The position numbers and the translations under genes were made by a program. A DNA stretch of 64,000 nt. It comes from Hymenobacter sp. CRA2 (GTDB lineage Bacteria; Bacteroidota; Bacteroidia; Cytophagales; Hymenobacteraceae). Below, one piece after another: positions 38,576 through 45,309 of this stretch. Under the pieces are notes generated by a model, which saw only the letters and a program-made list of their open reading frames with translations, was not told the DNA's origin and did no database searches. Location: contig NZ_MVBC01000002.1 in NCBI RefSeq assembly GCF_002007105.1, positions 496,001 through 560,000 on the forward strand. Reading direction: 5' to 3'. Position 1 is the first letter of the stretch, and each line of letters opens with the position of its first letter.

Positions 38576-39626
38576 TGAGAGAAACCTTAAGCGTTTTCAG
38601 CATCATCTGTACTTCAACAGCGAAGCCTTCGGTATTAAAATCAGTATGTCCAAGCCTTGGCAGAGATGATACATTGTTGTTTGAGCTTATTACTAAATCT
38701 TTCGACGTGGTAGTAATGCCAATTTCGTGGAAGCCCAGATGCCCAACTATTTCTCTATCCTCTTCATTAGTAGTCACAATGAATTGAAAATCACCGCCGA
38801 TACTAAATGCATAGAACCATGGTGGTATATTAAACTGATTAGCTAACTGAACCACATGATCATCAATAGGAATTTTTTCTGCGTAAATAGTCGCTCCTAT
38901 TGAACTCGTCTCACATAAGTCGTATAAATTTTCACCCAATCCGTCACTAATATCAGTTCCTGCTTTTCCTAATGCCTGCTTGGCAAGCGCGATTGATTTA
39001 TGAAATGGCAGGCTAGGGATAGTTAAAGTATTCCTAGCCCATTGGTTCCAATTATCATCCATTACTTTTGCAGACAAGCCATGAACCGCTGCTCCAGCAT
39101 TACCAATTAGTCCAGATACCCATATGATCTGGTCTGGCTTAGCCGCGTTCTTAATGAATAGCTTCCCTCCAAGTTGTTCAATCCCTATAGCAGTTCCACA
39201 AAAAGCATTTGATTTACCGAGCTTTGTATCACCACCGATTAAAGGAGTGTTATGATTATTTAACTCATACTTAACACCATCCATTAATGACCTAAAATCT
39301 TCATCACTAGAGCTCTTTTCCATCATTATTGAGGCTACAAACCCTACAGGCAGAGCCCCAGACCCAAGCAAGTCAGATATATTCGCTGCAACCAACAGCC
39401 TACCCATATCCCAATACGTAGCAAAGCCTAGCTGTTTTGAAATAGGATTAGCGTTCAAATAGTCCGTTGTGATAACAATTTTACTATCACCTATTTGTAG
39501 CACAGCGCAATCATCTTCATTTATACCTGCAATTACATTTGAGTTCTTTAACGAACTAAATGAGGATGCAAGCCAATTATGTACTCCGTCTGGGTCTAGA
39601 TGTGTGCTCATATTCGCTATTGCCAA
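38559..39626 (-). CDS. PurM/ThiL-superfamily ATP-binding protein
   Basis: 355 residues. ThiL/AIR-synthase motifs in order: NEDDCAVL (37-43), ITTDYL (52-57), GRLLVAANISDLLGSGALP (75-93), IGGDT (130-134), TDISDGL (224-230) and IGGDFQFIVTTN (276-287). In ThiL the last is GGEDYELL, so this protein has a changed substrate region. Thiamine-phosphate kinase is unlikely, as no thiamine genes are near. It probably phosphorylates or activates another small molecule or base. It may start at M6 instead; the frame overlaps the HIT gene by 10 bp. Confidence 0.78.
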   Translation of the reverse strand: MAIANMSTHLDPDGVHNWLASSFSSLKNSNVIAGINEDDCAVLQIGDSKIVITTDYLNANPISKQLGFATYWDMGRLLVAANISDLLGSGALPVGFVASIMMEKSSSDEDFRSLMDGVKYELNNHNTPLIGGDTKLGKSNAFCGTAIGIEQLGGKLFIKNAAKPDQIIWVSGLIGNAGAAVHGLSAKVMDDNWNQWARNTLTIPSLPFHKSIALAKQALGKAGTDISDGLGENLYDLCETSSIGATIYAEKIPIDDHVVQLANQFNIPPWFYAFSIGGDFQFIVTTNEEDREIVGHLGFHEIGITTTSKDLVISSNNNVSSLPRLGHTDFNTEGFAVEVQMMLKTLKVSLNDQGI

Positions 39627-40201
39627 AACTTCAAGGTATTCTCAATGGAATGCGGCAAAGGGTTTGCCTTCCAGTCCAAATCAGTTATTCCCTTTGAATA
39701 ACATATAGCCTTCCGCATCATTTGAGAATGAGCATTATAGGCTTCATAAATTCTGGAATTACCATTTTGGATTAAGGTAAAAATATAAGGTACACTTATG
39801 CTTCTTATTTGACTCAATGAATATGGCACCACCGGAAGCACATTATCTAGTACATTAAAGTACTGCGCATGGTTTGGAAGAAGGTGAATATGTGTGTGTG
39901 TTGTGCAAGACCCTCCTCTTTGATTTTCAAATGAGCCATGTTCAAACACTAACAGGTCTTTGAAGAAAGGATACTTCTGTTTGAATGCATCCAGTATATC
40001 AAATAATTCACTTACAGCTTCATGCGGCATTGAGGCTAGACTATCATAATGATTCAAACTAGCTAACATAGCATGTCCATCGACCATTGGCCCTATCGTT
40101 GGCAGTAAAGCAAAGTGACCAAATCTCGCAAGTATTGTATTCTCCAATCTCTCGCTAGATGGCAGCTCTAATGCATTGCAAATAGTACAAGTATAATTCA
40201 T
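39617..40201 (-). CDS. HIT-superfamily nucleotide hydrolase/transferase
   Basis: 194 residues. The histidine triad is H102-T-H104-I-H106-L-L in TTHTHIHLLP, where the middle histidine is the nucleophile. The start YTCTICNA has a C5-x2-C8 pair that probably binds zinc with later residues, as in Fhit-like or GalT-like proteins. HIT enzymes hydrolyse or transfer nucleoside monophosphates. It is the first gene of the minus-strand operon; the promoter must lie in 40202-40472, an AT-rich divergent gap. Confidence 0.82.
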   Translation of the reverse strand: MNYTCTICNALELPSSERLENTILARFGHFALLPTIGPMVDGHAMLASLNHYDSLASMPHEAVSELFDILDAFKQKYPFFKDLLVFEHGSFENQRGGSCTTHTHIHLLPNHAQYFNVLDNVLPVVPYSLSQIRSISVPYIFTLIQNGNSRIYEAYNAHSQMMRKAICYSKGITDLDWKANPLPHSIENTLKFWQ

Positions 40202-40472
40202 TGATTTTCAGGCTTTTACTTTTAAAGACTCTTGTTACTCTTTACCCTTAGTCCAGCAGCTTCGTTTTAACTTACTAATATAAGCATCAAGCAGGGATGT
40301 TGTAGGTCAGCATGTGTCTGCAATGTTAAGTAAAATTGTTTATATTATATTTATTATTAGATATGGCCTAATTTAGTCTAGTGATATCGAGTAAGCCTAT
40401 GTCCACTCCGTGGTATTTCCATCTGTCTTGGGTTATTATTCATATTTTGCTTTCAAAACTCATTTAACCAAC

Positions 40473-40781
40473 ATGGCAGGTAAAACACATTCCGATAAAG
40501 AGAAGCAAATTGCGCTTCTAGAACAGCTAAAACAGCACATTGCGAATGAGGACGAACCTAGCATAGATACCAAAGCGGTTGCAAAAGCTTTGCGTAAGTC
40601 TAGAGAGTTCCTAGATGAAGCAATCAAGCTTCTAGAAGGCGACGATGGTACATCTGAATCAGTTGGTAAGGATCCGGAAGCTCCCTATGGGAGAAAGAAG
40701 GATGGTACGCCTAAGAAACCATCAGGGAGAAGATCCAATAAGCAACAAACCTTAACTGAAGGTTCTGTTACGGAAGAATAA
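40473..40781 (+). CDS. Small charged protein with a basic C-terminal motif
   Basis: 102 residues from ATG 40473; the frame opens at 40410 but the extra part is unlikely. Residues 1-70 are predicted helical (SDKEKQIALLEQLKQHI, VAKALRKSREFLDEAIKLLE). The motif APYGRKKDGTPKKPSGRR resembles the DGTPxKxxGR DNA-binding tail found in small Bacteroidota proteins. It is divergent from the operon with 271 bp between starts and may regulate it. Not recognised otherwise. Confidence 0.6.
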   Translation: MAGKTHSDKEKQIALLEQLKQHIANEDEPSIDTKAVAKALRKSREFLDEAIKLLEGDDGTSESVGKDPEAPYGRKKDGTPKKPSGRRSNKQQTLTEGSVTEE

Positions 40782-40855
40782 CAGAAAAGGCTAGTCATCC
40801 AGGCTAGCCTTACTTTTGCGCTTTTCAGTAAAAAATATAACTATACCTATAAATG

Positions 40856-40891
40856 GCAGAACATAAGGGAGGATGATGGAGCTGGTGGTAT
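40856..40891 (+). repeat. 36-bp direct repeat, copy A
   Basis: Starts GCAGAACATAAGGGAGGATG and is identical over 36 bp to 41422-41457. It is 21 bp before the ATG of the small secreted protein. A shorter relative is at 34419-34432. Confidence 0.9.
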
Positions 40892-40912
40892 GTTGGATGA
40901 AATTTCAACTCC

Positions 40913-41356
40913 ATGTCTCCAAAGCTTCTTTTCTCCTTTGCCACTGCCCTTGTTTGCTGCTCTTCTTCACAACTCTATGCTCAGAATACGACGGTAATAG
41001 GTAAGGCTAAATCATACCTTGAAGCCTCTTATCTACCGACTACTCCTTACAAGTTTGTGCAGCAAGAACCAAGAGGCGAATTGGACACTTATTGGTACAC
41101 CAACCCTAATACCACTGGCAAGGATGATTTGCGCAACATGCTTTGCTTGATGTATAAGGATGATATATGTACTACGTCCTTAACTGTTACTGTATACGCG
41201 AACTTAAAGCAGGTCCTGGCCTACATGGATGAGCATTACAACCGGAAGGATAAGTATGCGTGGGTGACTGCTGATAACAAGTACCTGATGATGGTCTTCC
41301 CTGAGCCTGAGAAGAACTGTGTGAATGTGTACACCCAGTTAAGGCAAACTGAGTAG
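40913..41356 (+). CDS. Small exported protein of unknown family
   Basis: 147 residues. A signal peptide, MSPKLLFSFATALVCCSSSQLYAQ, could also be read as a lipoprotein signal because of the CC at 15-16. The mature part (about 123 residues) has five cysteines or fewer and mixed strand/helix character; no family recognised. It lies directly after repeat copy A, and copy B follows it at 41422. Bacteroidota elements often carry such small exported proteins. Confidence 0.6.
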   Translation: MSPKLLFSFATALVCCSSSQLYAQNTTVIGKAKSYLEASYLPTTPYKFVQQEPRGELDTYWYTNPNTTGKDDLRNMLCLMYKDDICTTSLTVTVYANLKQVLAYMDEHYNRKDKYAWVTADNKYLMMVFPEPEKNCVNVYTQLRQTE

Positions 41357-41421
41357 GCGCTTAAGGCGTCAGATAGCATCAGGATATAACTCCTTTAAGG
41401 CAGGCCAGTAAAATATTTCTT

Positions 41422-41457
41422 GCAGAACATAAGGGAGGATGATGGAGCTGGTGGTAT
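41422..41457 (+). repeat. 36-bp direct repeat, copy B
   Basis: Exact copy of 40856-40891. It flanks the small secreted-protein gene with copy A, 566 bp apart start to start. Confidence 0.9.
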
Positions 41458-41572
41458 TAAGTCCCTTTTCAGGCTTGTAATAAACCATAACGACTCTATC
41501 GCATTAAGCACAACTAGCACTTTGGTATAAACCCTGCTTTGCTGTAGAATATAACTATTTTTAGCAAAACCC

Positions 41573-41603
41573 TTGCAAATATCGATTCACCATATTACCT
41601 TTG
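41573..41603 (+). promoter_or_regulatory. Bacteroidota-type promoter of the polymerase-like gene
   Basis: TTG at 41573-41575, 20 nt, TACCTTTG at 41596-41603: the best consensus promoter in the element. Predicted transcript start is near 41610. Confidence 0.7.
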
Positions 41604-41717
41604 TGAACTGCTCGGTGTCTGCTTATGGATGCCAAGTGGCTTTACGATATTATCATACACGAGTAGCAGCGTGGATATAAGATATTAACACAGAGCTTAT
41701 TACGGCAACCTGTGCTC

Positions 41718-41760
41718 AGCCCTGGACGTGGTCTGCTACCCACGTCTTAGGGCTTTTTTG
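41718..41760 (+). terminator. Leader terminator before the polymerase-like gene
   Basis: AGCCCTGGACGTGG pairs with CCCACGTCTTAGGGCT over about 14 bp, followed by TTTTTT. It lies between the promoter and the ATG at 41779, so it must be read through or controlled for expression. This is the layout of transcriptional attenuation. Confidence 0.8.
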
Positions 41761-41778
41761 TTGCCATATACTAACTAC

Positions 41779-43104
41779 ATGAATGACAGCATATTACCAA
41801 AGCAGACTACTCACCTATTTGTCCCTAGCTCCATAGATGCCTTAATGATGTTGCCTACCAAAAGGCAGCAAAAGCACGTAGACAAATACCACTACATCCT
41901 GCATCTCATATACATTGCCAGGAAGGTAGACAAGCGCAATACTTCAGCCTCCTTCATCAATCTTAATGCTAAGCTATTAGAGGCTGTGCTTCATGCACGA
42001 GACTATCTGACATATATAGAATACTGGATTGAGCAAGGGGTTATCGAATGCGACAACCGTTATATACCAGGAGAGAAGAGCAAAGGCTACCGCTTCACCA
42101 AAGCTTACCAGGAGGCACGAGTAAAGAGGGTACCCATCAAGGATGCAAAGTTCAGAGCTAAGCTTACTAGCCGTAAGCAACTCTACTTGAACAAAACAGA
42201 TTGGTCAGATACTACACTTAGCTTTCTACACCATAACCTAAAAGCAATTAGAGTTGATGCTGTAAGAGCATTAAATTTTGCTCACGAGCTTTCAAAGAAT
42301 GAGGAATGGATGAATGCTAGACGGGAAAGAAGGAAGAAAGGAAGGAAAAGTACCAGTAGCAAAGAAGGAAAAGTTGAAAAACCTAAGTTCAATGACTTCA
42401 ACATGGCAGTTTATGGACTAGTATCAGAAGACTATTTTTTCACAAGAGACAAGATAGGAAAGCGAGTACACAACAACTTTGTCAACTTCCCTAGTGCGTT
42501 AAGAAGCTTCTTATACCTTGATGATGGTGAGCAGCTAGTTAATTTAGATGTTCGCAACTCGCAACCTCTAATGCTCTGTGTTTTATTAAAACAGCATTAC
42601 GAAGGCCATAAGTTACCTTTAGATGTATACAAGTACATTGACGAGTGTGAAAAAGGAAAATTCTATGAGTGCTTTGCCGATGCTGTAGGAGTTCCAATCA
42701 AAAACCGAAAGAAGTTCAAGCAGGCACTTTTTACCAATGTCTTCTTTGGAAAAAACATGAGCTGTGTTAAGTCCAGGGCTTTCAGAGGATTGATTGCTCA
42801 TTATCCTAATGTTGCATCCTTTATTACTGAATTCAAGAGAAAAGATCACAAAAGCTTAGCCATTGCTCTTCAACGTGTAGAGAGCGAGATAATCATTGAT
42901 GATGTAATAGATAGCTTGGCTAAAGAATACCATCCTAATGACTTCTTTGCATTAACTATTCATGATTCCATATGTACTACTCTTAGCAATCGTGATGAGG
43001 TGATGGGAAGAATGAAACAAGCTTTTGAGCGCAAAGGAATTAGCGTTGATATCAAAACCGAATACTTAGAGCAGCCAGATACTGAACTTCTGCAAGCAGC
43101 TTAG
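41779..43104 (+). CDS. Family-A DNA polymerase-like palm protein (putative replication protein)
   Basis: 441 residues from ATG 41779; the upstream frame overlaps the terminator. Residues 1-220 include a basic helical stretch (RRERRKKGRKSTSSKEG). The C-terminal half has motifs that resemble the family-A polymerase palm: A, LVNLDVRNSQPLM; B, RKKFKQALFTNVFFGKN; C, FALTIHDSICTTL, compared with DYSQIELR, RRxxKxxxxxxxYG and VHDE. No 5' nuclease domain is present. Similar small polymerase-like proteins occur on Bacteroidota mobile elements. It could replicate the excised element; template use and priming are unknown. Confidence 0.65.
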   Translation: MNDSILPKQTTHLFVPSSIDALMMLPTKRQQKHVDKYHYILHLIYIARKVDKRNTSASFINLNAKLLEAVLHARDYLTYIEYWIEQGVIECDNRYIPGEKSKGYRFTKAYQEARVKRVPIKDAKFRAKLTSRKQLYLNKTDWSDTTLSFLHHNLKAIRVDAVRALNFAHELSKNEEWMNARRERRKKGRKSTSSKEGKVEKPKFNDFNMAVYGLVSEDYFFTRDKIGKRVHNNFVNFPSALRSFLYLDDGEQLVNLDVRNSQPLMLCVLLKQHYEGHKLPLDVYKYIDECEKGKFYECFADAVGVPIKNRKKFKQALFTNVFFGKNMSCVKSRAFRGLIAHYPNVASFITEFKRKDHKSLAIALQRVESEIIIDDVIDSLAKEYHPNDFFALTIHDSICTTLSNRDEVMGRMKQAFERKGISVDIKTEYLEQPDTELLQAA

Positions 43105-43204
43105 CCCTTACCTCATATAAGGAATACTGTTTAAGGTAATAACAATGGAAGAGCACAGAGATAGGACATTCATCCTTTTCTCCGTGCTTTCCTCATTTCA
43201 TAGG

Positions 43205-44536
43205 CTAAACGAACACCTTTGCAAGCTCTTCACTCTGGTTTGCTGAAAGGTGTGCATAATGGTCCATAATCATCTTTATGTCTGAATGACCTACCCAACC
43301 TTTAATCACTGCTGGGTTCACTCCATTCTGTAAACAGAGGTTTATGAATGTTTTCCTTCCTGCATGAGCACTAATCAGCTCTGCTTTAGGTAGTACCTGT
43401 CTATCTCGCTTAGTACCTGTGTAGTGGATAATCTCCTCTGGGGTACGCAAAGCAGGTATCATTGCACAGACCTTCTTTATCTGAGTATTAAACTCGCTGG
43501 GAGCAACTCTCTTTAGCTCATAGTTATTTCTTTCTAACACCTCAATAGCTTGAGCCGACAAAGGAACACTCACAGCAGTAGCGGTCTTGTTCGTGGTTAC
43601 GCTGAGCATATTCCCCTTTACATTGGCTCTTGTAAAGAACACATCAGACCATCTTAAACCAGTTAAACACATTACAGCAAATATGTCTCTCACTCTTTGA
43701 TACCTGGGATTCTGTAAGTCCAAAGCAAGTAAATCACTTAGTTCCTCCTTCGTTAGATAAATCAGATTCTTGTTTTTAACCTTCTTTACATTAACAAACC
43801 TGGAAAGCTCCTTAATATTTAGGCTTAGAGCATCAGCAAAATGATGTATTACAGCCCTAAACTTGATGAATACTGAACGGATGGTAAGGTTCCTTAATCC
43901 TCTGCTGATTAGCCAATCCCTAAAGTCATTCATAACTCCTAACGTAACCTCATCAATCCTGAGACTAGGCTTGAACTCATTTACAAGGTTTCTCAGGTTT
44001 ACATATAGCTTAATCGTTTTGCTATTAACGAGGCTCTTCTTTTCCTCGATATACTTCCTAATGAACGCTGTGAACAGTGCTCCTTCATATATCCCTAGTT
44101 GAAGCTCTGCGCTCTGTATTTCCAGCTTCTTATTAGCAACAGCTTTTTCCAATTCCTCCAGTTCTTGGTAAAGCTTACCGACATGAGTAGTTGCCTGAGC
44201 TACTTGGATAGGTTGTGGCCCCTCCCCTACCCTTCTCGCTGCAACAATCTCAGCGTACTCCATTGTCATAGATTGAGCATCTGGCTTTCCCCCCTTGCCT
44301 AAGATGTTCCTAGCAGCGGTTTCTATGTCAGTGTAGACTTGAGCAATAGCAGCATTCAATTCAGGAGCCATAGGCAGCTTATTGCTAACCTTACCAGTAT
44401 TCAGATTGAAGTGCTTAGCTGAAACCGCTACTCCTGTAGCCTTGACAAATGGGCTACCATCATGCGTATGTTTTACGCTGATTGGGTGCTCTCCTTTCCT
44501 GTTCTCAGGACGCAGGATGAAAGTGATTTTGGACAT
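43205..44536 (-). CDS. Tyrosine recombinase / integrase of the element
   Basis: 443 residues. N-terminal Arm-type DNA-binding domain (FILRPENRKGEHPISVKHTH), a SAM-like core-binding domain at about 160-255, and a catalytic domain with R in LTGLRWSDVF, H-x-x-R in SAHAGRKTF, and H then Y in GWVGHSDIKMIMDHYAH. All catalytic residues are present, so it is probably active. It lies 128 bp from attR and points into the element. It should recombine the 21-bp core in DUF2256. Confidence 0.94.
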   Translation of the reverse strand: MSKITFILRPENRKGEHPISVKHTHDGSPFVKATGVAVSAKHFNLNTGKVSNKLPMAPELNAAIAQVYTDIETAARNILGKGGKPDAQSMTMEYAEIVAARRVGEGPQPIQVAQATTHVGKLYQELEELEKAVANKKLEIQSAELQLGIYEGALFTAFIRKYIEEKKSLVNSKTIKLYVNLRNLVNEFKPSLRIDEVTLGVMNDFRDWLISRGLRNLTIRSVFIKFRAVIHHFADALSLNIKELSRFVNVKKVKNKNLIYLTKEELSDLLALDLQNPRYQRVRDIFAVMCLTGLRWSDVFFTRANVKGNMLSVTTNKTATAVSVPLSAQAIEVLERNNYELKRVAPSEFNTQIKKVCAMIPALRTPEEIIHYTGTKRDRQVLPKAELISAHAGRKTFINLCLQNGVNPAVIKGWVGHSDIKMIMDHYAHLSANQSEELAKVFV

Positions 44537-44663
44537 TTCAAACTTGGCTTTTGGGTTCCTATGCCCTGCTCACTTCTGATTTCATGTATCAGCCAGTGTA
44601 TCAAAGCATGTGTCAATGGATTTTCAAAAGCTTTGTCTGAGTGCATTAGAAGCGTTTTCTTAC

Positions 44664-44696
44664 CGAGGTAAAGTACTGCGGCGAGAAGTGCCAGCG
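44664..44696 (+). other. attR: right end of the integrated element
   Basis: 33 bp matching 34213-34245 with two differences, both in the last 12 bases. The 21-bp exact core runs 44664-44684. GC-ending codons from here on mark host DNA. Confidence 0.9.
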
Positions 44697-44730
44697 ACAA
44701 CGGCCAAAGGCTCCCGAGGCGGCGTCCTAA
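44665..44730 (+). pseudogene. Displaced 3' end of the DUF2256 gene
   Basis: The frame from 44665 reads EVKYCGEKCQRQRPKAPEAA then S and stop at 44728. It is the pre-insertion tail of the gene whose 5' part is at 34100, separated by the element. It has no start codon and is not expected to be translated. Confidence 0.88.
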
Positions 44731-44850
44731 CGGCTTCGCTTGACCAGACAGGAGCAGAACAACATGTCCACAGCCTGCCGGCATCTTCCGCTCGGGCTTG
44801 TATCCTTCGCCCGGTGGCTTGCGTTGAGGTAGCAAGCTTTTCTCTCGACT

Positions 44851-45243
44851 ATGTCCGTCAACCTCGATTACCTCGACCCCAACCTCGTTCCGCTGGAGGA
44901 TAAAGTAAAGGCCTACCTGGCCGCGGAAGAAGACCTGCAACAGGCCCTGGTGGAAGCACGCACCCTGCAAGCCACCCACAACCAGACCACAGCGGCCGCT
45001 ACCGCCGGCAATATCGAGGAACACCCCGCCAGCACTGACCAGCTGCCAGCCGCCCCGCACCAGAAGATTCAGCAGTTGCAAGGCACCATCCAGCAGCTGG
45101 GCCAGGAGATTCTGCAGCTACTGCCCGAGCGCGACGCGTGGGTGAAGGTGAACCTGGGCTACGGCCCCAGCCGCGTGGGCGCCTGGCGCGACGAAGAAGC
45201 GCCGGAAGGCGAAACGCGCTACCTCATCCGGGTGGTGCAGTAA
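44851..45243 (+). CDS. Small helical protein of unknown function
   Basis: 130 residues. Two helical, probably coiled-coil parts (LEDKVKAYLAAEEDLQQALV, QKIQQLQGTIQQLGQEILQL) are joined by a Thr/Ala-rich link. The C-terminal part LGYGPSRVGAWRDEE...YLIRVV may be a short beta region. GC-rich host codon use. No family recognised. Probably the gene that originally followed DUF2256. Confidence 0.65.
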   Translation: MSVNLDYLDPNLVPLEDKVKAYLAAEEDLQQALVEARTLQATHNQTTAAATAGNIEEHPASTDQLPAAPHQKIQQLQGTIQQLGQEILQLLPERDAWVKVNLGYGPSRVGAWRDEEAPEGETRYLIRVVQ

Positions 45244-45261
45244 GCTGCCCGAACCATCAGC

Positions 45262-45300
45262 AAAAGCGCGGCCGGTGCAAATCAGCCGCGCTTTCGTTTT
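45262..45300 (+). terminator. Terminator after the small helical-protein gene
   Basis: AGCGCGGC ... GCCGCGCT with a 12-nt loop, then TTCGTTTT. It ends 10 bp before the next ATG, so it separates that gene from upstream transcription. Confidence 0.75.
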
Positions 45301-45309
45301 CTTACCGCT

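Larger units (their letters stand above)
41357..41778. other. Gap with repeat, promoter and leader of the polymerase-like gene
   Basis: No coding frame. In order: 36-bp repeat copy B (41422-41457), a strong promoter (41573-41603), an untranslated leader of about 110 nt and a terminator hairpin (41718-41760) ending 19 bp before the ATG at 41779. Confidence 0.7.
34213..44684. mobile_element. Integrative element in the 3' end of a DUF2256 gene (about 10.5 kb)
   Basis: Boundaries are direct repeats: a 21-bp exact core at both ends within 33 bp of 31/33 identity. Inside, base composition turns clearly AT-rich and codon use changes; outside it is GC-rich. The recombinase gene lies next to the right end, as is usual for tyrosine-recombinase elements. 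The element carries its own copy of the gene's 3' end, so the DUF2256 protein is kept whole, as tRNA-targeting islands do. Cargo: four-gene minus operon (34825-40201), two small plus-strand genes, a polymerase-like gene and the integrase. No conjugation, capsid or IS genes are seen, so it is more like a small mobilisable or satellite-type island than an ICE or prophage. Confidence 0.9.

Noticed and set aside
41718-41760. Terminator of the small exported-protein gene at 40913
   Set aside because: It lies after the promoter at 41573, more than 350 bp past that gene, so a leader function fits better.
34213-44684. Prophage or ICE
   Set aside because: No capsid, tail, terminase, relaxase or type IV secretion genes in the island.
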